DNA of 41,568 nt from an uncultured Prevotellaceae bacterium. GTDB taxonomy: Bacteria > Bacteroidota > Bacteroidia > Bacteroidales > Bacteroidaceae. Shown here piece after piece: positions 5,854 to 12,110 of the stretch. The stretch spans positions 1-41,568 of the forward strand of contig CACWOS010000028.1 in the NCBI GenBank assembly GCA_902762565.1. Reading direction: 5' to 3'. The position numbers and the translations under genes were made by a program. The notes below the pieces were generated by a model. The model had not been told where the DNA came from. It saw only the letters and a list, made by a program, of their open reading frames with translations, and made no database searches. The number at the start of each line of letters is the position of its first letter. The first letter of the stretch is position 1.

Positions 5854-6831
5854 ATGACTCAAACAATAACGGCCAAGGAATTGTTGGCACAGATAGAGAA
5901 AAGATACTTCAAGGGAGCTGGGCTTGCAAAGGCCAGCAAGCTGGAGAGTGACGAGCGCAGGGCTTTTGTGCTTGCGCAGGTAGAGCGGTTGTTGACGGAG
6001 AAGCATGGGTCGGCGCTGTTGGCGATGTGGCTGTCGGACGAGTTTTGGACGGCTGACGAAGGCAGAAAGCCGATACATGAAGAGAACCCGCTGTTGTCGC
6101 TGAAGGAACAGCAGACGCTGACAGACAGGGAGATGGGGCGATTGCGACTGATACTGGAAGTGGCTGGTCTCTGCCACGATTTGGCTCTGCACTATTTGTT
6201 CGACCTGAAGGAGGCTTTTGGCATCAAAAACAACTGGTGGGTATCGAACAAGCAGTTAGTGGAGTGGCTTTCTACGACTGAGTATGAACAAATAGCGATG
6301 CACACGGCGTACATTCTAAAAAAGCATGCCACTGGAGTATATGCCTACGGCCACTACCAGCCGGCACAGGATGCAATGGCTGAACTTTTCTCAGGGGAGT
6401 ACCACGAATTGATACGCGAACCGAATTATACGAAGATGCCTCCTCGCGGCTATGTGAAGACCATCGTTGATGAACTTCAGCAGATAGAGCGCCATTGGCA
6501 ACGCGGACGCAAGCTGAAGCTGCGACCCGACTTGATCATGCTGCACGACGAGATTTATGGTGTGGTGCCCCGTCAGTTTGATAAAGGGGTGCTGCAGGCT
6601 GCTCAGGCACTCTACGATTACATGGACAAGGAAGTGTACGGACGGCTGACAGAAAATGACGATTTCGCACCAGAAGTGATGAAACGCTTTGCCGAGAAAG
6701 TACGCGAGGTGCGCTCAGCATATTTTGCAAAAGGGTGGCTGACTGACGATTCGCTGGAGTTTGCCTATCTGATGGCTCATGCACAAAATTGCGGTTATGG
6801 CATTTGGCGCGAGGAGGACGAAGCCCTATGA
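5854..6831 (+). CDS. Unknown 325-aa cytoplasmic protein
   Basis: The protein is mostly helical and charged, begins MTQTITAKELLAQIEKRYFK, and has no signal peptide or membrane segment. Distinct stretches are LALHYLFDLKEAFGI, ATGVYAYGHYQPAQDAM and AYLMAHAQNCGYGIW near the C-terminus. I do not recognise the family; Bacteroidetes-restricted families of unknown function with this look occur on mobile elements. Start ATG 5854 follows a purine-rich GAAGAG. The stop overlaps the next start as ATGA, so the two genes form a translationally coupled pair bounded by matching hairpins and closed by a terminator at 7429. Confidence 0.8.
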   Translation: MTQTITAKELLAQIEKRYFKGAGLAKASKLESDERRAFVLAQVERLLTEKHGSALLAMWLSDEFWTADEGRKPIHEENPLLSLKEQQTLTDREMGRLRLILEVAGLCHDLALHYLFDLKEAFGIKNNWWVSNKQLVEWLSTTEYEQIAMHTAYILKKHATGVYAYGHYQPAQDAMAELFSGEYHELIREPNYTKMPPRGYVKTIVDELQQIERHWQRGRKLKLRPDLIMLHDEIYGVVPRQFDKGVLQAAQALYDYMDKEVYGRLTENDDFAPEVMKRFAEKVREVRSAYFAKGWLTDDSLEFAYLMAHAQNCGYGIWREEDEAL

Positions 6832-7391
6832 TGATAAGCTATAATCGAGGCGATTATGATTCGGCATCGCAGTGGCTGGGGGCTCTCAGACAGGACGATG
6901 CCTGGTTGAGTCAGTTGCAGCAGCTTCAGGATGCAGCGCCAGAAGAACTCAGCAAACATCATCAGATAGCCAGCAAGAGAATTGAAGAGGGCGCATCCGG
7001 TGATTTCTGGTACTTCTATAAGCATCAAGTGGAGAAAGTGGTTGAGGAGCTTTGGGAAACAGGCGAATTGACACTACCCAAACTAAAGACTCAAGCTATC
7101 TGGATGCTGACGGAGGAGTGGCTGGAAAAGGAACAGAAATGCGTGATTGACAATAGAAAGGAGATAGTGGCTAAACTGAACCCCATCTTCTATAACGACG
7201 AAGCAGAGGCCAGTAGTTTCCTGTCAGAGATTCAAGGTATGAAAGCCAAGCAGATAACCGATAGAGTAAATCAATTAGTTCGCGCGCGTAGGATATCGGA
7301 GATGTCGCGTAAACGAGAACTATGGATGGTGCTTCACGACTATGGCCTCTACGAGAAATCGGAATCGAACTGGAATTCGCAGGTAGATTAA
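6828..7391 (+). CDS. Unknown 187-aa protein, coupled partner
   Basis: The ATG at 6828 overlaps the preceding stop (ATGA), giving MMISYNRGDYDSASQWL. An upstream in-frame start at 6789 lies inside the previous gene and is not favoured. The protein is helical and acidic to neutral, rich in tryptophan in the middle (GDFWYFYKHQVEKVVEELW, AIWMLTEEWLEKE) and ends with a basic ARRISEMSRKRELWMVLHDY region. No motif is recognised. Coupling to the 325-aa protein suggests that they work as a complex. Confidence 0.78.
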   Translation: MMISYNRGDYDSASQWLGALRQDDAWLSQLQQLQDAAPEELSKHHQIASKRIEEGASGDFWYFYKHQVEKVVEELWETGELTLPKLKTQAIWMLTEEWLEKEQKCVIDNRKEIVAKLNPIFYNDEAEASSFLSEIQGMKAKQITDRVNQLVRARRISEMSRKRELWMVLHDYGLYEKSESNWNSQVD

Positions 7392-7419
7392 GTACACAAA
7401 AAGAGTCCCTTTTGTGTAC
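7392..7419. repeat. GTACACAAAA inverted repeat, right copy
   Basis: GTACACAAAA (7392-7401) and TTTTGTGTAC (7410-7419) around an 8-base loop begin at the base right after the stop codon of the two-gene operon. The arms are identical to those at 5723-5753; the loop differs. Confidence 0.85.
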
Positions 7420-7428
7420 TAAATGTAG

Positions 7429-7457
7429 GGAATCGGCAATTGTCGGTTCCTTTTTTT
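7429..7457 (+). terminator. Terminator of the two-gene operon
   Basis: Bases 7429-7450 form a near-perfect dyad (GGAATCGGCAA paired with TTGTCGGTTCC, with G-T pairs) followed by seven T. It is a clear intrinsic terminator. Confidence 0.85.
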
Positions 7458-7475
7458 ATTGTTTTTTGGTTCAAA

Positions 7476-7523
7476 CTTGTACAAATACTTGTGTCGTATT
7501 TGTATTTTCTTGTATTTACTTGT
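7476..7523 (+). repeat. Five phased (C/T)TTGT repeats
   Basis: CTTGT or TTTGT begins at 7476, 7488, 7499, 7509 and 7519. The spacing of 10-12 bases puts the repeats on one face of the helix. They sit just upstream of the promoter at 7551-7581 and could be operator or iteron sites. Confidence 0.5.
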
Positions 7524-7550
7524 GTATCAATAAGTTATAAGACTATAAAA

Positions 7551-7581
7551 TTTCAAACGCAAGAGATTTGTAGTACCTTTG
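7551..7581 (+). promoter_or_regulatory. Promoter of the primase module
   Basis: TTTC (7551-7554), a 19-base spacer and TACCTTTG (7574-7581). Transcription should start near 7588, about 44 bases before the small ORF at 7632 and 310 before the gene at 7901. Confidence 0.65.
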
Positions 7582-7631
7582 CATCGTCTTCCGAGATAAG
7601 CAGCCGATAAGTGAGCGGGCTATCCTAAGAT

Positions 7632-7787
7632 ATGCGGGAGCTAATCAAAAATATGAGTCGTACAAGGAATCGTATCACAATCGCACGAGGCACTATCGCA
7701 GACAATGCACGTCGTCAGCTGTCGCTGATCAACAGGTGCCAGATGCCTGGTTCAACGAAGAGGGACTATCGCTTCATGAACCACTAA
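7632..7787 (+). CDS. Small basic protein, 51 aa
   Basis: The frame from ATG 7632 encodes MRELIKNMSRTRNRITIARG and continues to DYRFMNH. It is strongly basic (many R and K), with no membrane segment. It lies shortly after a good promoter and upstream of the 151-aa gene, separated by about 113 bases in which I see no other gene. It could be a nucleic-acid-binding small protein of the primase module or a leader ORF. Below usual gene-calling length, so support is limited. Confidence 0.4.
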   Translation: MRELIKNMSRTRNRITIARGTIADNARRQLSLINRCQMPGSTKRDYRFMNH

Positions 7788-7900
7788 AGGATAGTCAACC
7801 AACAACAGTATTAATCTGGGCGAAGTGAGCTGAAGAAATCTCATGAGTTAAAGCTGGCCAGCGTTTCCAAAGGCTTCTTCACTCGCAAAAACCCAACAAA

Positions 7901-8356
7901 ATGAAACCTACATTTAAGAAACAGCTTTTAGTTCAGAACGTCCAGATGGACGGCAGTATTAACTTCCAGACCAACGGCAATATCAACGTCTATCCGTGTC
8001 CTTGGGAGGATGAGAAGCAGGTGACTGGCGGTGAACGCGTGCGCTACCGTGCTGGCATCGAGGTGGATGCCGACGGGCGTACCCGAGTGAAACGCTACAA
8101 CGACGGCCTTCAGGGTCCTAAGCACGATGTGCTCTACGAGACGCCTCACGGTGCAGTAAAGATGACAAGGCCTTTGCTTGAGGCATCACCAAGTGGTCTG
8201 CGTCGCCGTTTGGATCGAGAGCACATTTATGTCACGTTTAAGTTCCCGAAGAAGTACGGGCTGGCGCTGACCAAGGCGCTCTATCAGGAAGAGGCCGACC
8301 AGATTATGTCTTACTTTAAAACAAGGAAGGAGGAAACTATATGGAATCAGCAGTAA
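7901..8356 (+). CDS. Unknown 151-aa protein upstream of primase
   Basis: This soluble protein begins MKPTFKKQLLVQNVQMDGSI and has a beta-rich N-terminal half, a basic centre (SPSGLRRRLDREHIYVTFKF) and a helical end. It has no signal peptide. Its stop overlaps the primase-like gene start by 16 bases, so the two are co-translated. I do not know its function. The position directly before a VirE-N/DUF3987 protein suggests a replication accessory factor, which is inference. Confidence 0.75.
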   Translation: MKPTFKKQLLVQNVQMDGSINFQTNGNINVYPCPWEDEKQVTGGERVRYRAGIEVDADGRTRVKRYNDGLQGPKHDVLYETPHGAVKMTRPLLEASPSGLRRRLDREHIYVTFKFPKKYGLALTKALYQEEADQIMSYFKTRKEETIWNQQ

Positions 8357-10587
8357 TCAGGACTATGAAATTCACATGTATCGGCAAGGGGCATGGTGCT
8401 CCTGCCATCCCTGCCACCAAGGAAGATTGGGAGGCACTTCGTCGCGAATCGTGGCTCGCACAGATGTGTGCACGTATAGAGAAAGGTGATGACGAACTGA
8501 AGCATCGTTTGCCAGTATGGACACCGCATTGCGCGGAGTTTAAGGATAACCATCGAGCCATAGCCGATGCCGTTAAGCCGCTGAATCGTCTGATGTTGGA
8601 CTTTGACGAGAAAGGGCACACGGACGAAATCGTGAGAAGCCTCACCCCCAGCCCCTCTCCAAAGGGCGAGGGGAGTGAAATGACACTGGGGTCGTTGGTG
8701 GTGCTGCTGGTAGAAGAGAGTGTCCGTCGGGGTACGCATGTGCTGGTGGAATTGCCTGATGGGATGACGCCGGAAACGGCACAGGAACTGATGAAAGAAG
8801 CTACGGGATTCACACCCGATGCAGCTGTAAAGGATGTTTCGAGGTGCATCTATATGGTGCCCGAGGATCATACGAAGTATGTTAATCCGAAATTGTTCGA
8901 GGTGAGTGAGGAATGTGAAGGAAATTTTTCCTTGACATCCGAGGGTGTCACCAACGAATCCAAAAATGGATTGGATGAACAAGAGCTCAAATCTGAGCCG
9001 TCGTTCAAAGGCATACCTTATACCTCTATAATCTCCGAGTGGTGGCGTAGGAATGGCGGTGAACCTGCTGAGGGTGAGCGTAATGTCAAATTGCATAAAT
9101 TGGCAGTCAACCTCCGAGCCATCTGCGACAATAAGAAGGAAGTGTTGATGCAGGTCATGCCCCGTTTCGGACTCTCTGACGTGGAACTGAAATCGGTCGT
9201 TGACTCGGCTTGCAAGGAAGAGCCAAAGGGCATTTCGAAGGTGATGCAAGGCATCATCGATGCTTTGGAACTTGGCATCAATCCTGATGAAATCGAGGAT
9301 GCTGAAGCCGTAGCCGAAGAGACTGGCGTGAAGGTCAATGTCAAAGCCCTGCCCATCGGTTTGAAAGAATCGCTGGTTGGTGTGCCTGTCTCGATGCACA
9401 TGCCTGTGCTTTGCGGCATCATGCCCATTGCGGCGGCTTATGCTGACCAGGTAACGGTAGAGTATTGCGACGGCAACACACACCGATTGGGGCTGATGAG
9501 TATCATTCGAGGTGAGCAGGCTTCGAATAAATCGGTAGTCAAGAACGCTGTCGATATTTGGAAGCATCAATTGGACGAAGAGGATGCCCTTGCACGCAAG
9601 CGTGAAGAGGAATGGAAGGAGCGTAAGAAAGGCCGCAAGGCCAATGAGAAGGCTCCCGAAGACCCACACGTCTTGATTCGTGTCGTGCCCGTAACCGTCT
9701 CTTGCTCAACACTTTTGAAGCGATTTAAGAATGCACAGGGACATACCTTGTATAGCTTCGGCGAGGAACTTGACACCCTTCGAAAAACCAATGGTGCCGG
9801 CAGTTGGAGTTCAAAGTACGACATCTATCGTTTGAGCTTTGACTACGGTGAGTGGGGTCAGGACTACAACTCCGATCAGGCTGAGTCGGGTGTGGTCAAT
9901 GTGGCCTACAACTGGACGATGCTGGGCACCAACGGCGCCATGCGCAAGTGCTTCAAGTCGGACAACATTGAAAACGGTCTTTCGAGTCGTGTGCTTGTGG
10001 CCGAAATGCCCGATTCGTCATTCTCGAAGATGCCGAAGTTCGGTAAGCGTTCAGCAGAGGACGAAGCAAGGATTCAGCAGGCCGTCACCCGTCTGCGTTC
10101 GTTCAGCGGACTCGTTGACACCCCACGACTTCGCAAGGCTATCGAGGCTTGGGTAGAGGAAAAGCGCGTAGAGGCAGCCAAGGATATTGACCACGTCAAG
10201 GACACGTATCGTAAGCGTGCCGCCGTCATCGGTTTCCGCTGCGGCGTCATCTTCCACATGCTGTCTGGTTGCGCCAAGGAGTCTAAGGCTTGTATCGATT
10301 TCGCACTGATGATGGCCGAGTATTGCCTGAAACAGCAGATAAAGGCTTTTGGCGAGGCGCTTGAAAGTCAGTTCGTTGATGCTCGCGACGAGTGCATCCG
10401 ATACGGAAGCAATCATTCCATCTTCGACCAGCTTTCGCCAGCCTTCACGATGGATGACCTACGAGCCTTGAAGCGCGGCTTCTGTAGCGAGGCAGGTCTC
10501 AGGAAAATCATCTCCCGCTGGTATCGCGACAAATGGATTGAGAAGACCGACAAGACGCATTGGAAAAAACTAAATGCTACTTTGTGA
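8341..10587 (+). CDS. VirE-N plus DUF3987 primase/helicase-like protein
   Basis: This 748-aa protein matches the common Bacteroidetes architecture of a VirE N-terminal (BT4734-like) region (about 60-190), a primase-C-like helical stretch (about 225-290) and a DUF3987 helicase-like domain (about 340-650). The last contains a degenerate Walker A (GEQASNKS, 391-398) and the region FGEELDTLRKTNGAGSW. A role in DNA replication of a mobile element is expected by family; activity is unproven. The start at 8341 has a strong AAGGAGGA ribosome site inside the previous gene. Residues 100-112 (LTPSPSPKGEG) come from a palindromic repeat inserted in frame (8643-8675). The Walker A lacks the usual final glycine before lysine. 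Confidence 0.82.
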   Translation: MESAVIRTMKFTCIGKGHGAPAIPATKEDWEALRRESWLAQMCARIEKGDDELKHRLPVWTPHCAEFKDNHRAIADAVKPLNRLMLDFDEKGHTDEIVRSLTPSPSPKGEGSEMTLGSLVVLLVEESVRRGTHVLVELPDGMTPETAQELMKEATGFTPDAAVKDVSRCIYMVPEDHTKYVNPKLFEVSEECEGNFSLTSEGVTNESKNGLDEQELKSEPSFKGIPYTSIISEWWRRNGGEPAEGERNVKLHKLAVNLRAICDNKKEVLMQVMPRFGLSDVELKSVVDSACKEEPKGISKVMQGIIDALELGINPDEIEDAEAVAEETGVKVNVKALPIGLKESLVGVPVSMHMPVLCGIMPIAAAYADQVTVEYCDGNTHRLGLMSIIRGEQASNKSVVKNAVDIWKHQLDEEDALARKREEEWKERKKGRKANEKAPEDPHVLIRVVPVTVSCSTLLKRFKNAQGHTLYSFGEELDTLRKTNGAGSWSSKYDIYRLSFDYGEWGQDYNSDQAESGVVNVAYNWTMLGTNGAMRKCFKSDNIENGLSSRVLVAEMPDSSFSKMPKFGKRSAEDEARIQQAVTRLRSFSGLVDTPRLRKAIEAWVEEKRVEAAKDIDHVKDTYRKRAAVIGFRCGVIFHMLSGCAKESKACIDFALMMAEYCLKQQIKAFGEALESQFVDARDECIRYGSNHSIFDQLSPAFTMDDLRALKRGFCSEAGLRKIISRWYRDKWIEKTDKTHWKKLNATL
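8643..8675 (+). repeat. Palindromic element inserted in frame
   Basis: CCCCTC (8652-8657) pairs with GAGGGG (8668-8673). The translated segment LTPSPSPKGEG is a peptide I recognise as a recurrent translation of dispersed CCCTC...GAGGG palindromes in many bacterial genomes. Here it lies inside the coding sequence without breaking the frame. Confidence 0.7.
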
Positions 10588-10606
10588 CATTTGACTTTGT
10601 GACATT
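10579..10606 (+). repeat. Direct repeat ACTTTGTGACATT x2
   Basis: The 13-base unit occurs at 10579-10591 and 10594-10606, the first spanning the stop codon of the primase gene. The second copy extends to ACTTTGTGACATTAAGG, which resembles ACTTTGCCACATTAAGC at 1206-1222 (14 of 17 bases). Confidence 0.7.
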
Positions 10607-10608
10607 AA

Positions 10609-10636
10609 GGAGGTTGCAACCTTGCGTTGCACCTCC
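10609..10636 (+). terminator. Hairpin between primase and DUF5675 gene
   Basis: GGAGGTTGCAAC (10609-10620) pairs with GTTGCACCTCC (10626-10636) with one bulged base. There is no T-run after it, so it may be an attenuator or RNA-stability element rather than a full stop. Confidence 0.45.
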
Positions 10637-10671
10637 AAACTTGAAACATGAATCTTAAAACTTGAAACATT

Positions 10672-11163
10672 ATGGAATTAATACTTACACGCATAGCAAA
10701 ACGCAAGACCTACACGATAGGCAAGCTCTACATTGTAGAGAAAGTAGATGATGAGTATTTGGCAGGAGAAAAGCAAACTTACTTCTGCGACACCCTCGAA
10801 CCAACGGCATTGGAGTTGAAGACAACGGTATCGAAAGAAGCCGTGCTTCGTTCACCCACGAAGGCACAGAAATTGAAGCCCTTCGCCATTCCAGAAGGCC
10901 GTTACGCGGTAGTCATCACTTGGAGTCCGAAGTTTAAGATGTGGCTCCCAGTCCTTCTCGGTGGCCCCGACTTCAACCACCTCTTCAAGGGCATCCGCAT
11001 CCACATGGGCAACACCGCCGTCGACACCGCTGGCTGCATCCTCGTCGGTCGCAACCAACTGGTAGGCCAGCTCCTCGAAAGCCGCAAGTGGCTCTATGAG
11101 CTCAAACAAAAGATAGTCGAAGCCAAAGACAAAGGTGAAGCCGTTTGGCTGACCATCAAGTAA
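10672..11163 (+). CDS. DUF5675 family protein
   Basis: This 163-aa protein has the DUF5675 pattern: CDTLEPTA near the N-terminus, then FAIPEGRYAVVITWSPKF, then GIRIHMGNTAVDTAGCILVG. The H-x-G-N and D-T-x-G-C-I-L-x-G motifs are reminiscent of catalytic surroundings in cell-wall L,D-transpeptidases, but I know of no proven activity. There is no signal peptide. In similar modules the place next to HU-like, smalltalk and primase genes is often held by a peptidoglycan amidase, so a lysis- or wall-related role is possible. A repeated ACTTGAAACAT leader (10639-10670) precedes its ATG. It ends one base before the convergent flavodoxin gene's stop. Confidence 0.8.
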   Translation: MELILTRIAKRKTYTIGKLYIVEKVDDEYLAGEKQTYFCDTLEPTALELKTTVSKEAVLRSPTKAQKLKPFAIPEGRYAVVITWSPKFKMWLPVLLGGPDFNHLFKGIRIHMGNTAVDTAGCILVGRNQLVGQLLESRKWLYELKQKIVEAKDKGEAVWLTIK

Positions 11164-11964
11164 CTAGCGTACAACTTCGGTGAATTCAGGCTTAGCCCCC
11201 TCTTGCTTACCTACGGTGACGTAGATGGTGGAGGGGGATTCTTTACCATCGAAGCCGCGACTCATGACTATAAACTTGTAATCGATGCTGTCGTCAGTGG
11301 TGCGGCGCCCTACGGTCTTAGGAGTGCCAAGTGGGAATTGATAGTTGGAACAGGCAGCATCGAAGATGGCTTTGTCGGCTTCTGTTACTGGCTGTTGAGC
11401 GGAATAGTCTGGCAACTTGGCAACAGTACCCTTCTTATAGCCGTTCTCTTTTAAGAATCGGTCGAGTTCTTTGCTTGCTGAGGCGATTCTAGCTGTACGC
11501 ACACCATACCCCTTTTGGATTTTGGCCTTGGGCAGTGCCTTCTTCAGGGCATCTGATGAGGTGTTTAGTCCGCCACTACCAAAGGTGCAGAAGGGTACAA
11601 TGGTTTTGCCTGCGAAGTCGTTGTTCTTGACCAGAGTGGCAATAGGATTGGCGTAGGTACCAAACCAGATGGGGTAGCCCAGAAAGATGATGTCGTACTG
11701 CTGAATCTTTTTCTGGAACGGTTTCAGTGCAGGCCAGTTGCCACTCTGCATCTCGCGTTGTCCGCGCTGTATGGTCTCCTGGAAGATTCCCGTGTACGGC
11801 TCTTCGGCCTCTATGCTCTCGATATCGGCACCCAGTTGCTTTTGCAACTCTTGTGCCACAGTCTTTGTTGTACCTGTTTCGGAATAGTAAAGCACAAGTG
11901 TCTTCTGTGCAAAACCTGTTGTAATGGATGACATCATTGCCATTGATAATAAGAATTTTTTCAT
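11164..11964 (-). CDS. Exported flavodoxin-like protein with C-terminal extension
   Basis: This 266-aa protein has a signal peptide (1-19, cut before QKTLVLYY). Its flavodoxin fold has the FMN phosphate loop S-ETGTTKT at 28-35, then FLGYPIWFGTYANPI and CTFGSGGLNTSSDALKKALP. It probably binds FMN and carries electrons or reduces small substrates in the periplasm. After about residue 195 an 70-residue extra segment (SAQQPVTEADKAIFDAACSN to the end) is not part of flavodoxin and unidentified. It is leftward, stops directly against the DUF5675 gene, and marks the change from accessory genes to chromosomal ones. A promoter lies at 11986-12016, divergent from that of the GH95 gene. Confidence 0.82.
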   Translation of the reverse strand: MKKFLLSMAMMSSITTGFAQKTLVLYYSETGTTKTVAQELQKQLGADIESIEAEEPYTGIFQETIQRGQREMQSGNWPALKPFQKKIQQYDIIFLGYPIWFGTYANPIATLVKNNDFAGKTIVPFCTFGSGGLNTSSDALKKALPKAKIQKGYGVRTARIASASKELDRFLKENGYKKGTVAKLPDYSAQQPVTEADKAIFDAACSNYQFPLGTPKTVGRRTTDDSIDYKFIVMSRGFDGKESPSTIYVTVGKQEGAKPEFTEVVR

Positions 11965-11985
11965 ACTTTATGGGTTTAGATGGTG

Positions 11986-12016
11986 CAAATATACTAATTA
12001 TAATCTGTCTCAGCAA
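11986..12016 (-). promoter_or_regulatory. Promoter of the flavodoxin gene
   Basis: Leftward TATATTTG (11993-11986) preceded by a weak TATTG-like -33 near 12012-12016 at 19-base spacing. Confidence 0.5.
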
Positions 12017-12035
12017 TAAAAAGACACAAATTTCT

Positions 12036-12066
12036 TTTGCTTTGCGCCTATTTTTTTGTACTTTTG
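12036..12066 (+). promoter_or_regulatory. Promoter of the GH95-GH97 operon
   Basis: TTTG (12036-12039), a 19-base spacer and TACTTTTG (12059-12066), a full Bacteroidetes promoter. Transcription should start near 12073. Confidence 0.75.
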
Positions 12067-12110
12067 CAGACAATAGCATAACATATAACCTTTAAAGCAA
12101 ATAGATAATT

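Noticed and set aside
8347-9669. 440-codon leftward open frame opposite the primase-like gene
   Set aside because: It runs antisense to a gene with recognisable domains, has no family-like sequence and no promoter; it is a by-product of codon bias.
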